DNA from: DATHXC01 sp035459965
GTDB taxonomy: Bacteria; Pseudomonadota; Gammaproteobacteria; Burkholderiales; Methylophilaceae
Direction of reading: 5' to 3'
NCBI GenBank assembly: GCA_035459965.1
Contig: DATHXC010000004.1
Coordinates: forward strand, 124,001 to 188,000
Length of the DNA: 64,000 nucleotides
The first letter of the stretch is position 1. Every line of letters starts with the position of its first letter. The position numbers were made by a program, and so were the translations under genes. The notes under the pieces are model-generated. The model searched no databases. It worked only from the letters and a program-made list of their open reading frames with translations, and was not told the origin of the DNA. Positions 7,930-17,733 of the stretch are shown one piece after another.

Positions 7930-9801
7930 TTACAGGCTGAATACGTTCATCGCACCACCACCAGGGGCTGCGTTGTATTTTACGAGCTCCTTGTAGCCGC
8001 CCGCTGCACCCAGGCCATCTGTCTCGTTAGTCAAGCCCAGATTCATGGCTACACCAGCCCAACCACCAATGCCAGATAACACGCCTACATATTGTTTGCC
8101 TTGATGGGTGTAGGTAATGGCATTGCCAACAACACCTGAGCCTACCTGGAACTTCCACAGTTCTTTACCTGTTTGGGCATCCAGCGCCTTGAACCAGCGA
8201 TCCAGTGTGCCGTAGAACACCAGGTCGGAACCGGTCACCAGTGCGCCACCCCAAGCTGAGAATTTCTCCTTGTTGTACCACTTGGATTTGCCTGTCAGGC
8301 CATCCCACGCCATAAAGCCACCCATCACGCCATCCGGGCCTGCAAACATGGTCAGCGTGGCGCCTACCCATGGCTGGCCAGCGATGTATTTGGATTCTAC
8401 CGGTTCATAGGTCATGCAAACATGGTTAAGCGGCACGTAGAACATCTTGGTACGCGGGGAGAACGCCGATGGCTGCTCGTCCTTTACACCCAGCGCAGAA
8501 GGGCAGATGCCTTTGGCGTTGTAATCCTGGTGCGTAGAGTATTTGCCATCCTTAACCGGTACCCCGGATTTGATGTCGACACTAGACGCCCAGTTTACGA
8601 ATGGATGCATTTTTTCAGCGACCAGCAGGCTGCCATTAGTGCGGTCAAAGGTATAGCCGAAGCCATTGCGGTCAAAATGCGAGGCAAGCTGCTTACCTTT
8701 GCTTTCCCACAACACAATTTCGTTCATGCCGTCGTAATCCCACTCGTCATGCGGCGTCATTTGGTAACCCCATTTGGCCATGCCAGTATCCACATCGCGT
8801 GCGAATATGGTCATTGACCACTTGTTATCGCCAGGGCGTACATCCGGGTTCCAGGTGCCAGGGTTGCCGGTACCGTAATACATCAGGTTGAGCTTGGGGT
8901 CGTATGAGTACCAGCCCCAAGTCGGGCCACCGCCATTTTGCCAGCCATCAAGGCGCGCTTGAGGTTTGAGCCAGGTCTTGATACCTAAATCGGCAACCGG
9001 GAATTTGAGCTTGTCCTTGCTTAGCGGTTTGAATGAGCCACCTTCTTTATTACCACCATTTATATCTTCGTACACAGAGATCGCGCTGTAATGCGGGTTG
9101 CTCTTGTTGAAGTCTGCACCGATCAGCGCATCCTTGTCTGAGCCCGTACTATAGGCCCGCCAGATCAGGCTGCCATCCTTGATGTTGTAGGCAGTGATGT
9201 AGCAACGTACCCCGAACTCGCCACCTGAGCAGCCAGTGATTACCTTGTCTTTAATTACATGCGGCGCATTGGTGTTGGATGAACCGCTCTTGGGATCAGT
9301 TACTTTTACCTCCCAGATTTTGCTGCCGGTTTTTGCATCAAGCGCCAGCAACATACCATCATTCTGTTGCAGGAAAATCTTGCCATCACCGTAGCCCAGG
9401 CCGCGTGAAACGTTGTCGCAGCACAGCACGGCTTGGGTCGATGGATCTTGCTTGGGGAAATACGACCACACGATTTTCTGGTTATCATTCAGATCCAGCG
9501 CGTAAACGTTATTGGGAAACGCGGTATGGATATACATCATGTTGTTAATCACCAGTGGCGCACCTTCATGACCACGGTTTACACCAGTGGCGAAAGTCCA
9601 TGCCAGTTTTACATTCTTGACGTTGCCCTTATTGATCTGAGCTAGGTGGCTATAGCCTGTGTTGGCGTAATCTTTGCGCGGATGAGCCCATTGACTGTCA
9701 TCCTTCATTAGCTGAGTCAGCTCATCGTCAGCTGCCATAACGGAAGTACACAGCATGCCCAGCAGGCTTGCACCTAAAGCGAGTTTAAATCCGTGATTCA
9801 T
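7930..9801 (-). CDS. xoxF: Lanthanide-dependent PQQ methanol dehydrogenase XoxF
   Basis: 623 residues from the ATG at 9801, chosen because GGAG precedes it and a classic signal peptide (ending VMA-ADD) follows; an upstream in-frame start at 9858 has neither. XoxF oxidises methanol in the periplasm using PQQ and a rare-earth ion. Seen: the adjacent-cysteine disulfide CC (127-128), tryptophan-docking repeats of the beta-propeller, and DEWDYDG (352-358). The last motif has catalytic D355 and the extra D357 that marks lanthanide enzymes; calcium-type MxaF has Ala there. It is first gene of an operon with a cytochrome c and has a sigma-54 promoter upstream. No xoxJ, mxaI or pqq gene is nearby. Confidence 0.96.
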   Translation of the reverse strand: MNHGFKLALGASLLGMLCTSVMAADDELTQLMKDDSQWAHPRKDYANTGYSHLAQINKGNVKNVKLAWTFATGVNRGHEGAPLVINNMMYIHTAFPNNVYALDLNDNQKIVWSYFPKQDPSTQAVLCCDNVSRGLGYGDGKIFLQQNDGMLLALDAKTGSKIWEVKVTDPKSGSSNTNAPHVIKDKVITGCSGGEFGVRCYITAYNIKDGSLIWRAYSTGSDKDALIGADFNKSNPHYSAISVYEDINGGNKEGGSFKPLSKDKLKFPVADLGIKTWLKPQARLDGWQNGGGPTWGWYSYDPKLNLMYYGTGNPGTWNPDVRPGDNKWSMTIFARDVDTGMAKWGYQMTPHDEWDYDGMNEIVLWESKGKQLASHFDRNGFGYTFDRTNGSLLVAEKMHPFVNWASSVDIKSGVPVKDGKYSTHQDYNAKGICPSALGVKDEQPSAFSPRTKMFYVPLNHVCMTYEPVESKYIAGQPWVGATLTMFAGPDGVMGGFMAWDGLTGKSKWYNKEKFSAWGGALVTGSDLVFYGTLDRWFKALDAQTGKELWKFQVGSGVVGNAITYTHQGKQYVGVLSGIGGWAGVAMNLGLTNETDGLGAAGGYKELVKYNAAPGGGAMNVFSL

Positions 9802-9916
9802 GATGCATCTCCAAAGTATCAATTTTTTATAAAGTAATGACTTGTTAAAGCCATGCAAAGTTGTGTCAAGTCGGTCGCGTCAAGTAATGCTGCTCCATCG
9901 CGAACAGTGCTAACAT

Positions 9917-9932
9917 TGCAATCGGTGTGCCA
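9917..9932 (-). promoter_or_regulatory. Sigma-54 (-24/-12) promoter of xoxF
   Basis: Minus-strand TGGCACACCGATTGCA has GG and GC exactly ten bases apart and matches the consensus TGGCAC-N5-TTGCA fully. It would start transcription near 9906, giving about a 105-base leader before the xoxF ATG at 9801. A sigma-54 activator gene is divergently transcribed from 10111. Confidence 0.85.
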
Positions 9933-9958
9933 GTGACTGAATCCGTGCCAAAGAGGCT

Positions 9959-9990
9959 GATTTAATCTTTATAGATCAATTGATTAAATC
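9959..9990. promoter_or_regulatory. Inverted repeat with IHF-like core upstream of xoxF
   Basis: GATTTAATC (9959-9967) and GATTAAATC (9982-9990) are perfect reverse complements. Within them, GATCAATTGATTA (9974-9986) differs from the IHF consensus WATCAANNNNTTR at one base. The position, between the -24 element and a farther inverted repeat, fits the bend site of a sigma-54 promoter. The assignment is an inference. Confidence 0.45.
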
Positions 9991-10043
9991 GGATATGCTG
10001 TTAGAGGGTGTTAGTCACATGAATTGGTAAAGTTGTGCCAGAA

Positions 10044-10073
10044 CTGAACAGGTGTCACGTGTCATATGTTCAG
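10044..10073. promoter_or_regulatory. 7-bp inverted repeat, candidate activator site
   Basis: CTGAACA (10044-10050) and TGTTCAG (10067-10073) are perfect inverted repeats with a 16-base spacer that contains CACGTG. The site is about 115-140 bases upstream of the xoxF -24 element and 38-67 bases before the regulator's ATG. It is the natural candidate for the upstream activating sequence and for autoregulation of the divergent gene. No direct evidence for the binding protein. Confidence 0.45.
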
Positions 10074-10110
10074 TCTTTAAAGTATTCGCATGCGAGACAA
10101 TTGCAGATAA

Positions 10111-12051
10111 ATGAAACATCCCTCACTCGAACAAGCCCCATCAATATTGCAAGCCAGGAGCGAGCTGCTTTCTGGCGGTAATGTGCATCAGGGTGCTATC
10201 GCCGAAGCCATCGAGCGCTCATGGCGCCGCTGCCTTGCCAATGGCGTAGATGCTTACTCCCCAGGCAGTGTAGAAGTGCTGACCGCACATGAGTTGGTGC
10301 AAAAGCGTGAGCAGAACCGCGCATTGCTGGCGCATGCCCAGCCCGAGATGGAGACGCTGAACGAGCAGATATCGCATACCCGCAGCATCGTGATTCTGAC
10401 CGATGATGCAGGGGTCATCCTGCATAGTCTGGGTGATCAGGATTTCCTGAACGAAGAGCAACGCCGTTCGCTGGCGCCCGGTGTTTCATGGCATGAGGAT
10501 CATCGCGGTACGAATGCCATTGGAACCGCGCTGGTAGAAAAATCTGCCATGACGGTGCAAGGTGCCGAGCATTTCATGGCTTACCACCATTCATTGAGTT
10601 GCGCGGCGGTACCCATTTTTGGCGCAAAGAATGAGCTGTTGGCCACACTGGATGTGTCCAACGATTTCAATATGCCGCAACAGCACACACTAGCGCTGGT
10701 AAAGATGGCTGCGCAGATGATCGAGAATCGCCTGTTCCGCGCCAGTTATGAAAGCGATATTGCCCTGCATTTCCATGCGCGGCCTGAGTTCATTGGTACA
10801 TTGTGGGAGGGCATCGCCATGTTCTCAGGTGATGGCTTACTGGCAGCAACCAACCGCAGTGGTCAGTTTCAACTTAATCTTAATATGCATGAGCTGGCGG
10901 CAAGCCGTCGCGAAGTCAGCTTTAACCAGCTGTTTGATATACCGTTTGCCTTGATGCTGCAACGTGCGGAGCAGGGCGATAAGCTGATTTCCCCACTCCG
11001 CCTTGGTAATGGGGCCAGGGTGTATGCGCAGGTGGAATCGCTGCAAAACAAAAAGCAGGCGCGCGTGATTGCACCGCAAGCCATTAAGCGAACCAGTGCT
11101 GCTACGCTGGATATGCTCAATAGCGGTGATGCCCAAATTGCCAAGGCGATCCAGCAAATCAAGCAGGTATTGCCGCGCGATATTCCGATTCTGATCCAGG
11201 GCGAAACCGGTGCGGGCAAGGAGCTTTTTGCACGCGCCATCCATGAGGCTGGTACAAGGCGCGATGGCCCCTGGATAGCGGTGAATTGTGCTGCTTTGCC
11301 AGAAGGCCTGATTGAGGCAGAACTCTTCGGCTATGAAGAAGGTGCCTTCACCGGTGCCAAGCGTAAAGGCAGCCCTGGCAAGATAGAGCAGGCTGATCGC
11401 GGTACCTTATTTCTGGATGAAATCGGTGATATGCCTTTGTCGCTTCAAGCGCGTTTGTTAAGGGTGCTGCAGGAGCGCACGGTTTCCCCGCTGGGCGGCA
11501 GTCAATCCAAGTCTGTGGACTTTGCCCTGGTGAGCGCTACTAACCAGAAGCTGCGCGAGAAAGTGGAAAGCGGTGAGTTCCGCAGTGATCTCTATTACCG
11601 CATCAACGGCCTCAGCGTGACCTTGCCGCCATTGCGGGAACGTACAGATTTGCAGGCGCTCATCAATATGATTCTGCAAATTGAACAGGCCGGTGAAGTA
11701 GCGATTACGCCGCAGGTGCTTGCTATCTTTAATCAGCACCCCTGGCCCGGCAATATCCGCCAACTGCACAATGTGCTGCGCACAGCCATTGCGTTGGCAG
11801 ACGATATGCCCATTAGCGAGCTACATTTAACGCAGGATTTCATGGATGAGATGCTGACCGATTACCAGCAGAGTGGCATTGCCCAAATCGCTTTGCCTAA
11901 ACTGAATCCAGTGGCGCTGGATGATTTTGCCGCAGATGCCATCAGGGCGGCCATGCAAGGGCAAGGTGGGAATGTCTCTGCGGTAGCGCGCCAGTTAGGG
12001 ATCAGCCGGAACACGCTATACCGTAAGCTGCGCGCTATTGGTTTAGCTTAA
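10111..12051 (+). CDS. AcoR-type sigma-54-dependent activator
   Basis: 646 residues. The N-terminal part (about 1-310) has the AcoR/MimR layout: an ERSWRRCLANGVD start, then a GAF-like sensor containing LAPGVSWHEDHRGTNAIGTAL. A complete AAA+ domain follows: Walker A GETGAGK (364-370), sigma-54 contact loop GAFTGA (411-416), Walker B GTLFLDE (431-437). A Fis-type HTH ends the protein (GNVSAVARQLGISRNTLYRK). It should be a working enhancer-binding activator. Relatives respond to small oxygenated compounds such as acetoin or alcohols. Its divergent position and the -24/-12 box at 9917-9932 suggest it controls xoxF; the ligand is unknown. Confidence 0.88.
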   Translation: MKHPSLEQAPSILQARSELLSGGNVHQGAIAEAIERSWRRCLANGVDAYSPGSVEVLTAHELVQKREQNRALLAHAQPEMETLNEQISHTRSIVILTDDAGVILHSLGDQDFLNEEQRRSLAPGVSWHEDHRGTNAIGTALVEKSAMTVQGAEHFMAYHHSLSCAAVPIFGAKNELLATLDVSNDFNMPQQHTLALVKMAAQMIENRLFRASYESDIALHFHARPEFIGTLWEGIAMFSGDGLLAATNRSGQFQLNLNMHELAASRREVSFNQLFDIPFALMLQRAEQGDKLISPLRLGNGARVYAQVESLQNKKQARVIAPQAIKRTSAATLDMLNSGDAQIAKAIQQIKQVLPRDIPILIQGETGAGKELFARAIHEAGTRRDGPWIAVNCAALPEGLIEAELFGYEEGAFTGAKRKGSPGKIEQADRGTLFLDEIGDMPLSLQARLLRVLQERTVSPLGGSQSKSVDFALVSATNQKLREKVESGEFRSDLYYRINGLSVTLPPLRERTDLQALINMILQIEQAGEVAITPQVLAIFNQHPWPGNIRQLHNVLRTAIALADDMPISELHLTQDFMDEMLTDYQQSGIAQIALPKLNPVALDDFAADAIRAAMQGQGGNVSAVARQLGISRNTLYRKLRAIGLA

Positions 12052-12668
12052 AGGTGAGTGCGTAGCCTGTACATTGCTAAGCTACCAGCCAGATTAGGCA
12101 TCAGCTTGATCTCTTCACCATCAGTGAGCACAAGACGCTCCAGCACATCAATATTGTGGTTAACGCAAAAATCGTCAAAATCCTTGATAGTGCAAAGGTG
12201 TACATTCGGTGTGTCGTACCACTGGTAAGGCAGGTTTTTTGATACTGGCATCTGCCCGGCAATCAGTTGAAAGCGGTGGCGCCAGTAGCCGAAATTGGGG
12301 AATGTGACTATTGCCTCGCGTCCTACGCGCAGCATTTCGTGCACAATCGCTTCGGTATTCAGTACAGCTTGCAGGGTTTGTGACAGCACGACTACATCAA
12401 AGGATTGCGCTTCAAAGCCTGATAAGCCTGCTTCCAGGTCCATCTGGATGACATCCACGCCGCTTTGCATGGCGGTCAGCCAGTTGGCATCGTCTTTTTC
12501 TACACCATAACCGCGGATGTTATGGCTCTTGCGTAGCTGGGTCAGCAAGGTGCCATCACCACAGCCTAAATCCAGCACCTTGGCTTGTGGAGACACCCAT
12601 TTTGCGATTAACGCAAAATCTGCACGATTTTTTGCGTTTTCTACTCTATTTTTCTCAAGATTTCCCAT
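12048..12668 (-). CDS. metW: MetW methyltransferase-like protein
   Basis: 206 residues of class I SAM-dependent methyltransferase fold: KVLDLGCGDGTLLTQL (motif I), VDVIQMDLEAGL, SFDVVVLSQTLQ, and FPNFGYWRHRFQL typical of MetW. MetW works with MetX in methionine synthesis in many proteobacteria, probably by enabling the homoserine acyltransferase. It follows metX with a one-base gap, so translation is probably coupled. The stop overlaps the last codons of the convergent sigma-54 activator by four bases. Confidence 0.92.
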   Translation of the reverse strand: MGNLEKNRVENAKNRADFALIAKWVSPQAKVLDLGCGDGTLLTQLRKSHNIRGYGVEKDDANWLTAMQSGVDVIQMDLEAGLSGFEAQSFDVVVLSQTLQAVLNTEAIVHEMLRVGREAIVTFPNFGYWRHRFQLIAGQMPVSKNLPYQWYDTPNVHLCTIKDFDDFCVNHNIDVLERLVLTDGEEIKLMPNLAGSLAMYRLRTHL

Positions 12669-12669
12669 G

Positions 12670-13797
12670 CTAAACCTCTATCTTGTTCAAGTAGGTACGC
12701 ATAATGTCGTGATAATGCTTATCCGGCATCAGGAAAGCATCATGTCCATGGGCTGCGGTGACTTCTGCGTAACTGACTGAAAGCTCATTATCCAGTAAGG
12801 CTTTAACGATTTCGCGGGAGCGTGCAGGCGAGAAGCGCCAATCGCTGGTGAAAGAAACCACCAGGAAATCTGCTTTGGCCTTGGCCATTGCTGCCGATAA
12901 ATTGCCGCCGTATTCCAGCGCCGGGTCAAAGTAATCCAGCGCGCGGGTCATGCGCAGGTAGGTGTTGGCATCGAACTCACCGGCGAATTTGTCGCCCTGA
13001 TAACGCAGGTAGGATTCCATCTCGAATTCCACATCGAAGCTGTATTTGATTTCGTCATTGCGTAACTTGCGGCCAAACTTGGCGCCCATGGCATCATCTG
13101 AAAGATAGGTGATATGGCCGAGCATGCGCGCAATACGCAAGCCACGGCGCGGCACCACACCATGATTGTAATAGCCGCCATCGTAGAATTCCGGATCGGT
13201 GATAATCGCTTGCCGTGCCACTTCATTGAAGGCGATGTTTTGTGCCGTGAGGTTGGGAGCCGAAGCAATCACCAGTGCATGGCGGATGCGATCCGGGAAT
13301 GACAGTGTCCACTGCAAAGCTTGCATGCCGCCCAGGCTGCCGCCGATGATGGCTGCCAGTTGATCAATACCAAGGTGGTCAGCCAACCGTGCTTGCGAAG
13401 CTACCCAGTCTTCCACCGTTACTATGGGAAAGTTGGCACCCCAAGGTCGATCAGTCAGCGGGTTGGTGCTCGATGGCCCGCTACTGCCATGACAGCCGCC
13501 CAGATTATTGAGGCCAATCACGAAAAACTTGTTGGTATCCAGTGGCCGTCCGGGGCCGATCAGGTTATCCCACCAGCCCGGATTTTTGTCGGTATCGACA
13601 TGCCTGCCTGCCACATGATGGTTGCCGGAAAGCGCGTGGCAAATCATCACCGCATTGGATTTATCGGCATTGAGCTCACCGTAAGTCTCGTAAATGAGGT
13701 GAAATTGCGGCAACACTTCGCCGCTTTTGAGCGTGAGGGGCTCGCTGAAGTGCGCTATTTTAGGGGCAACAATGCCGACTGATGAGTTTTCTGACAT
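12670..13797 (-). CDS. metX: Homoserine O-acyltransferase
   Basis: 375 residues, alpha/beta-hydrolase fold. Seen: the nucleophile elbow [12 protein letters not shown], the start motif [25 protein letters not shown], and the late catalytic His in HGHDAFLMP. It transfers an acyl group (acetyl or succinyl) from CoA to homoserine as the first committed step of methionine synthesis. Proteobacterial MetX with MetW may use succinyl-CoA, so the acyl donor cannot be read with certainty. It forms an operon with metW. A TATAAT-like box lies only about seven bases before the start codon on the minus strand, without a clear -35. Confidence 0.95.
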   Translation of the reverse strand: MSENSSVGIVAPKIAHFSEPLTLKSGEVLPQFHLIYETYGELNADKSNAVMICHALSGNHHVAGRHVDTDKNPGWWDNLIGPGRPLDTNKFFVIGLNNLGGCHGSSGPSSTNPLTDRPWGANFPIVTVEDWVASQARLADHLGIDQLAAIIGGSLGGMQALQWTLSFPDRIRHALVIASAPNLTAQNIAFNEVARQAIITDPEFYDGGYYNHGVVPRRGLRIARMLGHITYLSDDAMGAKFGRKLRNDEIKYSFDVEFEMESYLRYQGDKFAGEFDANTYLRMTRALDYFDPALEYGGNLSAAMAKAKADFLVVSFTSDWRFSPARSREIVKALLDNELSVSYAEVTAAHGHDAFLMPDKHYHDIMRTYLNKIEV

Positions 13798-13859
13798 GCA
13801 ATTATTATACTATGTGTCCTATGTCGCAGACTAACTCACAACACAGCACAGCAAACATC

Positions 13860-14387
13860 ATGGCTTATCAGGACCAGTTTCCTGAAATCAGTGCGGGCGT
13901 TTATATTCATCCCTCCGCCACCGTGATAGGCCAGGTCAAATTGGGCGAGAATGTCTCGGTATGGCCGGGCACAGTTATCCGTGGCGACGTTAATCATATC
14001 CATATTGGCGCAGGCACCAATGTGCAGGATCTCAGCGTACTGCATGTCAGTCATAAATCCACCTGGAATCCAGCCGGTGCGCCACTCATTATCGGCAACA
14101 ACGTCACCATCGGCCACAAAGTCATCCTGCACGGCTGCACCATAGAAGATGAATGCCTGATAGGCATGGGTAGCATCGTCATGGATAAGGTTGTTGTGCA
14201 GAAGCATGTGCTGCTAGCAGCGGGGAGCTTGGTGCCGGAGGGTAAAGTGCTGGAAAGCGGCTATCTTTATATGGGCAGCCCGGCCAAGAAAATACGGGCT
14301 TTAACTGAGCAGGAAATCGCGCATTTAATGTATTCGGCCAATAACTACATGCGGTGGAAAGATGATTATTTGCAGGCGCTAAAATAG
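13860..14387 (+). CDS. Gamma-class carbonic anhydrase-like protein (YrdA/PaaY)
   Basis: About 175 residues of left-handed beta-helix hexapeptide repeats (VIGQVKLGENVSVWPGTVIRGDVNHIHIG). The metal-binding histidines are expected in VLHVSHKS and the NVTIGHKVILHGC region. It is a soluble zinc or iron protein, either a carbonic anhydrase or a thioesterase-like relative. The start at 13860 (MAYQDQFPEIS) matches the usual N-terminus of the family. In-frame starts at 13782 and 13821 would add a tail, and none has a good Shine-Dalgarno. It is divergent from metX and its end overlaps the convergent prmC by 22 bases. Confidence 0.85.
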   Translation: MAYQDQFPEISAGVYIHPSATVIGQVKLGENVSVWPGTVIRGDVNHIHIGAGTNVQDLSVLHVSHKSTWNPAGAPLIIGNNVTIGHKVILHGCTIEDECLIGMGSIVMDKVVVQKHVLLAAGSLVPEGKVLESGYLYMGSPAKKIRALTEQEIAHLMYSANNYMRWKDDYLQALK

Positions 14388-15244
14388 CCTGTAGTAACAC
14401 GTGCAATGCCCGCAATGTCAGCCTTGGATTCTATCTCAATGAAGCCTGCGTTTTTCAATAAGCTCGTGACCAGCTCAGCCTGGTTGTAACCATGCTCGAG
14501 CATCAGCCAGCCACCTGGATTCAGATGTCGTGGAGCAGTTTGAATTATTTGGCGAATATCATCCAGACCATCGCTGCCAGAAGTTAACGCAGTCAATGGT
14601 TCAAACCGCAGGTCGCCTTGCTTGAGATGTACATCCTTATCTTCAATATACGGTGGGTTACTGACAATCACATCAAACTTACTACCGCTCAGCTCAGCAA
14701 GCCAGTTACTCAACACAAAACGCATATTGCTGATATTCAGTGTTAGAGCATTTTCTTTAGCAACATCCAAAGCTGCACTTGAAGTATCTACTGCTGTAAC
14801 TGTGGATAGCGGGCGGTGTTTGGCGACCGCCAGTGCGATTGCACCCGTGCCAGTGCCCAAATCAAGAATCGAGCAAGCAGCATTGGTAGGAATCTTAGCC
14901 AAAGCGGCTTCAACCAGTGTTTCGGTATCAGGTCTTGGAATCAGGGTGGCGGTTGTGACTTTGAGTGTCAGGCCATAGAACTCGCGGTGGCCAAGGATAT
15001 AAGCCAACGGTTCGCCATTTAAACGGCGATTTAGCATTGCCTCGAAAGGCGCATGGATATTGGCTAGCAGGGCATCGCTTTCATGGGCGATAAGCCATGC
15101 GCGATCAACGTTTAAGGCGGTTGTGAATAGTAATTGCGCTTCGATTTTTGCTTCAGCTGTGTCTAGTAGCAGCTTTTCTAATATCTGTGTTTGTGCCGAA
15201 ACCCAGGCTTGCCGGACAGTCATGCTCAAGCTAGTTATCTTCAC
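14366..15244 (-). CDS. prmC: Release factor glutamine methyltransferase
   Basis: 292 residues. PrmC methylates the Gln of the GGQ motif in RF1 and RF2 using SAM. Seen: an N-terminal helical RF-binding domain, motif [21 protein letters not shown], and the catalytic NPPY ([10 protein letters not shown]). It overlaps the end of prfA by 14 bases on the same strand, the usual hemA-prfA-prmC order, so the modifying enzyme and its substrate are co-expressed. Confidence 0.95.
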   Translation of the reverse strand: MKITSLSMTVRQAWVSAQTQILEKLLLDTAEAKIEAQLLFTTALNVDRAWLIAHESDALLANIHAPFEAMLNRRLNGEPLAYILGHREFYGLTLKVTTATLIPRPDTETLVEAALAKIPTNAACSILDLGTGTGAIALAVAKHRPLSTVTAVDTSSAALDVAKENALTLNISNMRFVLSNWLAELSGSKFDVIVSNPPYIEDKDVHLKQGDLRFEPLTALTSGSDGLDDIRQIIQTAPRHLNPGGWLMLEHGYNQAELVTSLLKNAGFIEIESKADIAGIARVTTGYFSACK

Positions 15245-16313
15245 CCAGGCTGGCCAGCAAGTCCGCCTGGTGCTCAGCTGCCAGCGCGCCTATCAGTTCG
15301 TCCATATCGCCTTCAGTGATCGCATCAATCTTATATAAGGTTAGGTTGATGCGGTGGTCGGTGATACGGCCTTGCGGATAGTTGTAAGTGCGGATGCGCT
15401 CGGAGCGGTCACCGGAACCAATCAGTGATTTACGTTCGCTGGCGATTTTTGAGTTTTGCTCGTTAACCTGCGCGGCCTTGATACGCGCTGCCAGCACGCT
15501 CATGGCTTGAGCCTTGTTCTTGTGCTGTGAGCGATCGTCCTGGCATTCCACCACGATACCGGTTGGCAAATGCGTAATACGCACCGCTGAATCGGTCTTG
15601 TTGATGTGCTGGCCACCCGCGCCACTGGCACGGTAAGTATCGATGCGGATATCGGCAGGGTTGATGGTGACATCAGAAACTTCATCCGCCTCTGGCAAGA
15701 CTGCTACGGTACAGGCCGAAGTATGTATGCGGCCTTGCGTTTCGGTATCCGGCACGCGTTGTACGCGATGGCCACCAGATTCAAACTTGAGTTTTGAGTA
15801 GGCGCCAAAGCCCTCGACCTTGGCGATGATTTCCTTGTAGCCGCCGACTTCCGATTCGCTGGCGGAAACAATCTCCACCTTCCAGCGCTGGCGCTCGGCA
15901 TAGCGCGAATACATGCGGAACAAATCACCCGCGAACAGCGCGGACTCATCCCCACCAGTACCGGCGCGGATTTCCAGGAACAGGTTGCGCTCGTCATTAG
16001 GGTCTTTTGGCAATAGAAGTTTTTGCAATTCGGCTTCGACAGCTTCCAGTGTGGCTTTGCCGGTCTCGATTTCTTCCTGTGCAAACTCCTTCATTTCCGG
16101 GTCTGACAGCATTTTTTGCGCTTCAGCAATATCAGCCTCGCCTTGCTCGAAAGCACGATACTGCTCAACGATAGGCGTAATTTCAGAGTGCTCACGCGAT
16201 ATTTTGCGGTAGTTATCCATATCGGCTGTGGCCTCTTCGCTACTCAGCAGGCGGTTCAGCTCGTCCAGGCGCTCGCTTAAAGTAGCGAGCTTTTTCATCA
16301 TTGAAGGTTTCAT
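15231..16313 (-). CDS. prfA: Peptide chain release factor 1
   Basis: 360 residues, full length. RF1 ends translation at UAA and UAG. Seen: the GGQ catalytic motif in [20 protein letters not shown], the N-terminal helical domain, and the C-terminal [21 protein letters not shown]. The start MKPSMMKKL matches the family start. Second gene of hemA-prfA-prmC. Confidence 0.97.
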   Translation of the reverse strand: MKPSMMKKLATLSERLDELNRLLSSEEATADMDNYRKISREHSEITPIVEQYRAFEQGEADIAEAQKMLSDPEMKEFAQEEIETGKATLEAVEAELQKLLLPKDPNDERNLFLEIRAGTGGDESALFAGDLFRMYSRYAERQRWKVEIVSASESEVGGYKEIIAKVEGFGAYSKLKFESGGHRVQRVPDTETQGRIHTSACTVAVLPEADEVSDVTINPADIRIDTYRASGAGGQHINKTDSAVRITHLPTGIVVECQDDRSQHKNKAQAMSVLAARIKAAQVNEQNSKIASERKSLIGSGDRSERIRTYNYPQGRITDHRINLTLYKIDAITEGDMDELIGALAAEHQADLLASLGEDN

Positions 16314-16371
16314 ATAGCGGATTTCATATTGCAGGTTTCATTCGGTTTGTTTTGATAGGAGGTAAGCAGGC

Positions 16372-17616
16372 TTACTGCTGTATTTGATATAGCTGGCGCA
16401 ACAACACCTCAATCTGCTGGTGTTCGTCGCCGGTGCTATTATTAAGCGCATGGCTGGGACCATGTAGCAGTTTATTGGTGAGTGCACTACTCAGCGCTTC
16501 CATCACGGCAATCGGGTCTTCGCCTCGTGCCAGTAGTTTTTGAGCTTTTTCCAGCTCGTTGCGGCGCAGTTTTTCGGCCTGGTCGCGTAGGGCGCGGATA
16601 GTGGGCACGGCATCGCGTGTTTTCATCCAGTGCATAAAGTGGTCGACACGCACGCTGATAATGGCTTCTGCCTCAATCGCTGCTTCCTGTCGGTTACCCA
16701 GGCCTTCCTGTACTACTTGCGCCAGGTCATCCACGGTATACAGGAACACGTCATCCAGTTCAGCCGCTTCCGGTTCAATGTCTCGCGGTACGGCCAAGTC
16801 CACCATGAACATGGGTCGGTGCTTGCGTGCCTTGATGGCACGCTCCACCATACCGAGGCCGACGATAGGCAGCTGGCTGGCGGTGCTGGTGATGACGATA
16901 TCGAATTCGGCCAGGCGATCCGGCAAATCTGCGAGCAGCATGGCATTGCCGCCCAGCTTTTGCGCCAGTTCCTGACCGCGTTCCAGTGTGCGGTTGGCGA
17001 CGGTCATGGAGGCTGGTTTTTGTGCGGCGTAGTGTTCAGCGCACAGTTCTATCATTTCACCTGCGCCGATGAACAGCACTTTCTGGTTCTGCAGGCTGCC
17101 AAAGATGCGTTGCGCCAGGCGGACTGAAGCGGCTGCCATGGAGACCGAGTTGGCGCCGATGTCGGTGGTAGTGCGTACTTCCTTTGCTACGGCGAAAGTC
17201 CGCTGGAATAGCTTATGTAGCAATATGCCCAGAGTGCCGGCAGTTTCAGCGATCTTCACGGCCTGTTTCATCTGCCCGAGTATCTGCGGCTCGCCAAGCA
17301 CCATGGAATCCAGGCCGGAAGCCACGCGAAATGCATGCTTCACGGCATCCTGGCTGGGCAGTGTGTACATATAAGGTTGGATATTGTCGCTTTGCAGCTT
17401 GTGGTATTGCGCCAGCCATTGCAGCGCTCTTTGCGGGTCTTCAGTGTTGCAATAGAGTTCGGTGCGGTTGCAAGTCGATAAAATAGCGGCTTCACGGATG
17501 CCATGCGCAGTCAGGTCGCGAAGTGCGTGGCCCAGATGTTCGTTCTGAAAGGCAACGTTTTCGCGGATAGAAATGGGAGCGGTGGTGTGATTAATACCGA
17601 CTGTGAATAAGTGCAT
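16372..17616 (-). CDS. hemA: Glutamyl-tRNA reductase
   Basis: 414 residues. It reduces Glu-tRNA to glutamate-1-semialdehyde with NADPH, the first step of tetrapyrrole synthesis. Seen: catalytic Cys49 in [11 protein letters not shown], the NADPH-binding segment [20 protein letters not shown], and the C-terminal dimerisation helices. The haem made through this route feeds the c-type cytochromes needed for methanol oxidation; hemB lies at 26501. First gene of the hemA-prfA-prmC group. Confidence 0.96.
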   Translation of the reverse strand: MHLFTVGINHTTAPISIRENVAFQNEHLGHALRDLTAHGIREAAILSTCNRTELYCNTEDPQRALQWLAQYHKLQSDNIQPYMYTLPSQDAVKHAFRVASGLDSMVLGEPQILGQMKQAVKIAETAGTLGILLHKLFQRTFAVAKEVRTTTDIGANSVSMAAASVRLAQRIFGSLQNQKVLFIGAGEMIELCAEHYAAQKPASMTVANRTLERGQELAQKLGGNAMLLADLPDRLAEFDIVITSTASQLPIVGLGMVERAIKARKHRPMFMVDLAVPRDIEPEAAELDDVFLYTVDDLAQVVQEGLGNRQEAAIEAEAIISVRVDHFMHWMKTRDAVPTIRALRDQAEKLRRNELEKAQKLLARGEDPIAVMEALSSALTNKLLHGPSHALNNSTGDEHQQIEVLLRQLYQIQQ

Positions 17617-17733
17617 TTCGCAATTTTCCTGTATCGCGTCCTCTTAAGCAACAATTTCAGTCATTTATGCTGTCAATTGCCTGCTGATTACGGTTAAAAT
17701 AACCATTTTTTCAGCGTAGATACTTTAAATACC

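Noticed and set aside
9945..9950. Second TGGCACG on the minus strand upstream of xoxF
   Set aside because: No matching -12 element at ten bases; only the 9917-9932 box is complete.
13804..13809. TATAAT seven bases before the metX start, possible leaderless mRNA
   Set aside because: No acceptable -35 box at 16-18 bases; kept only as a remark.
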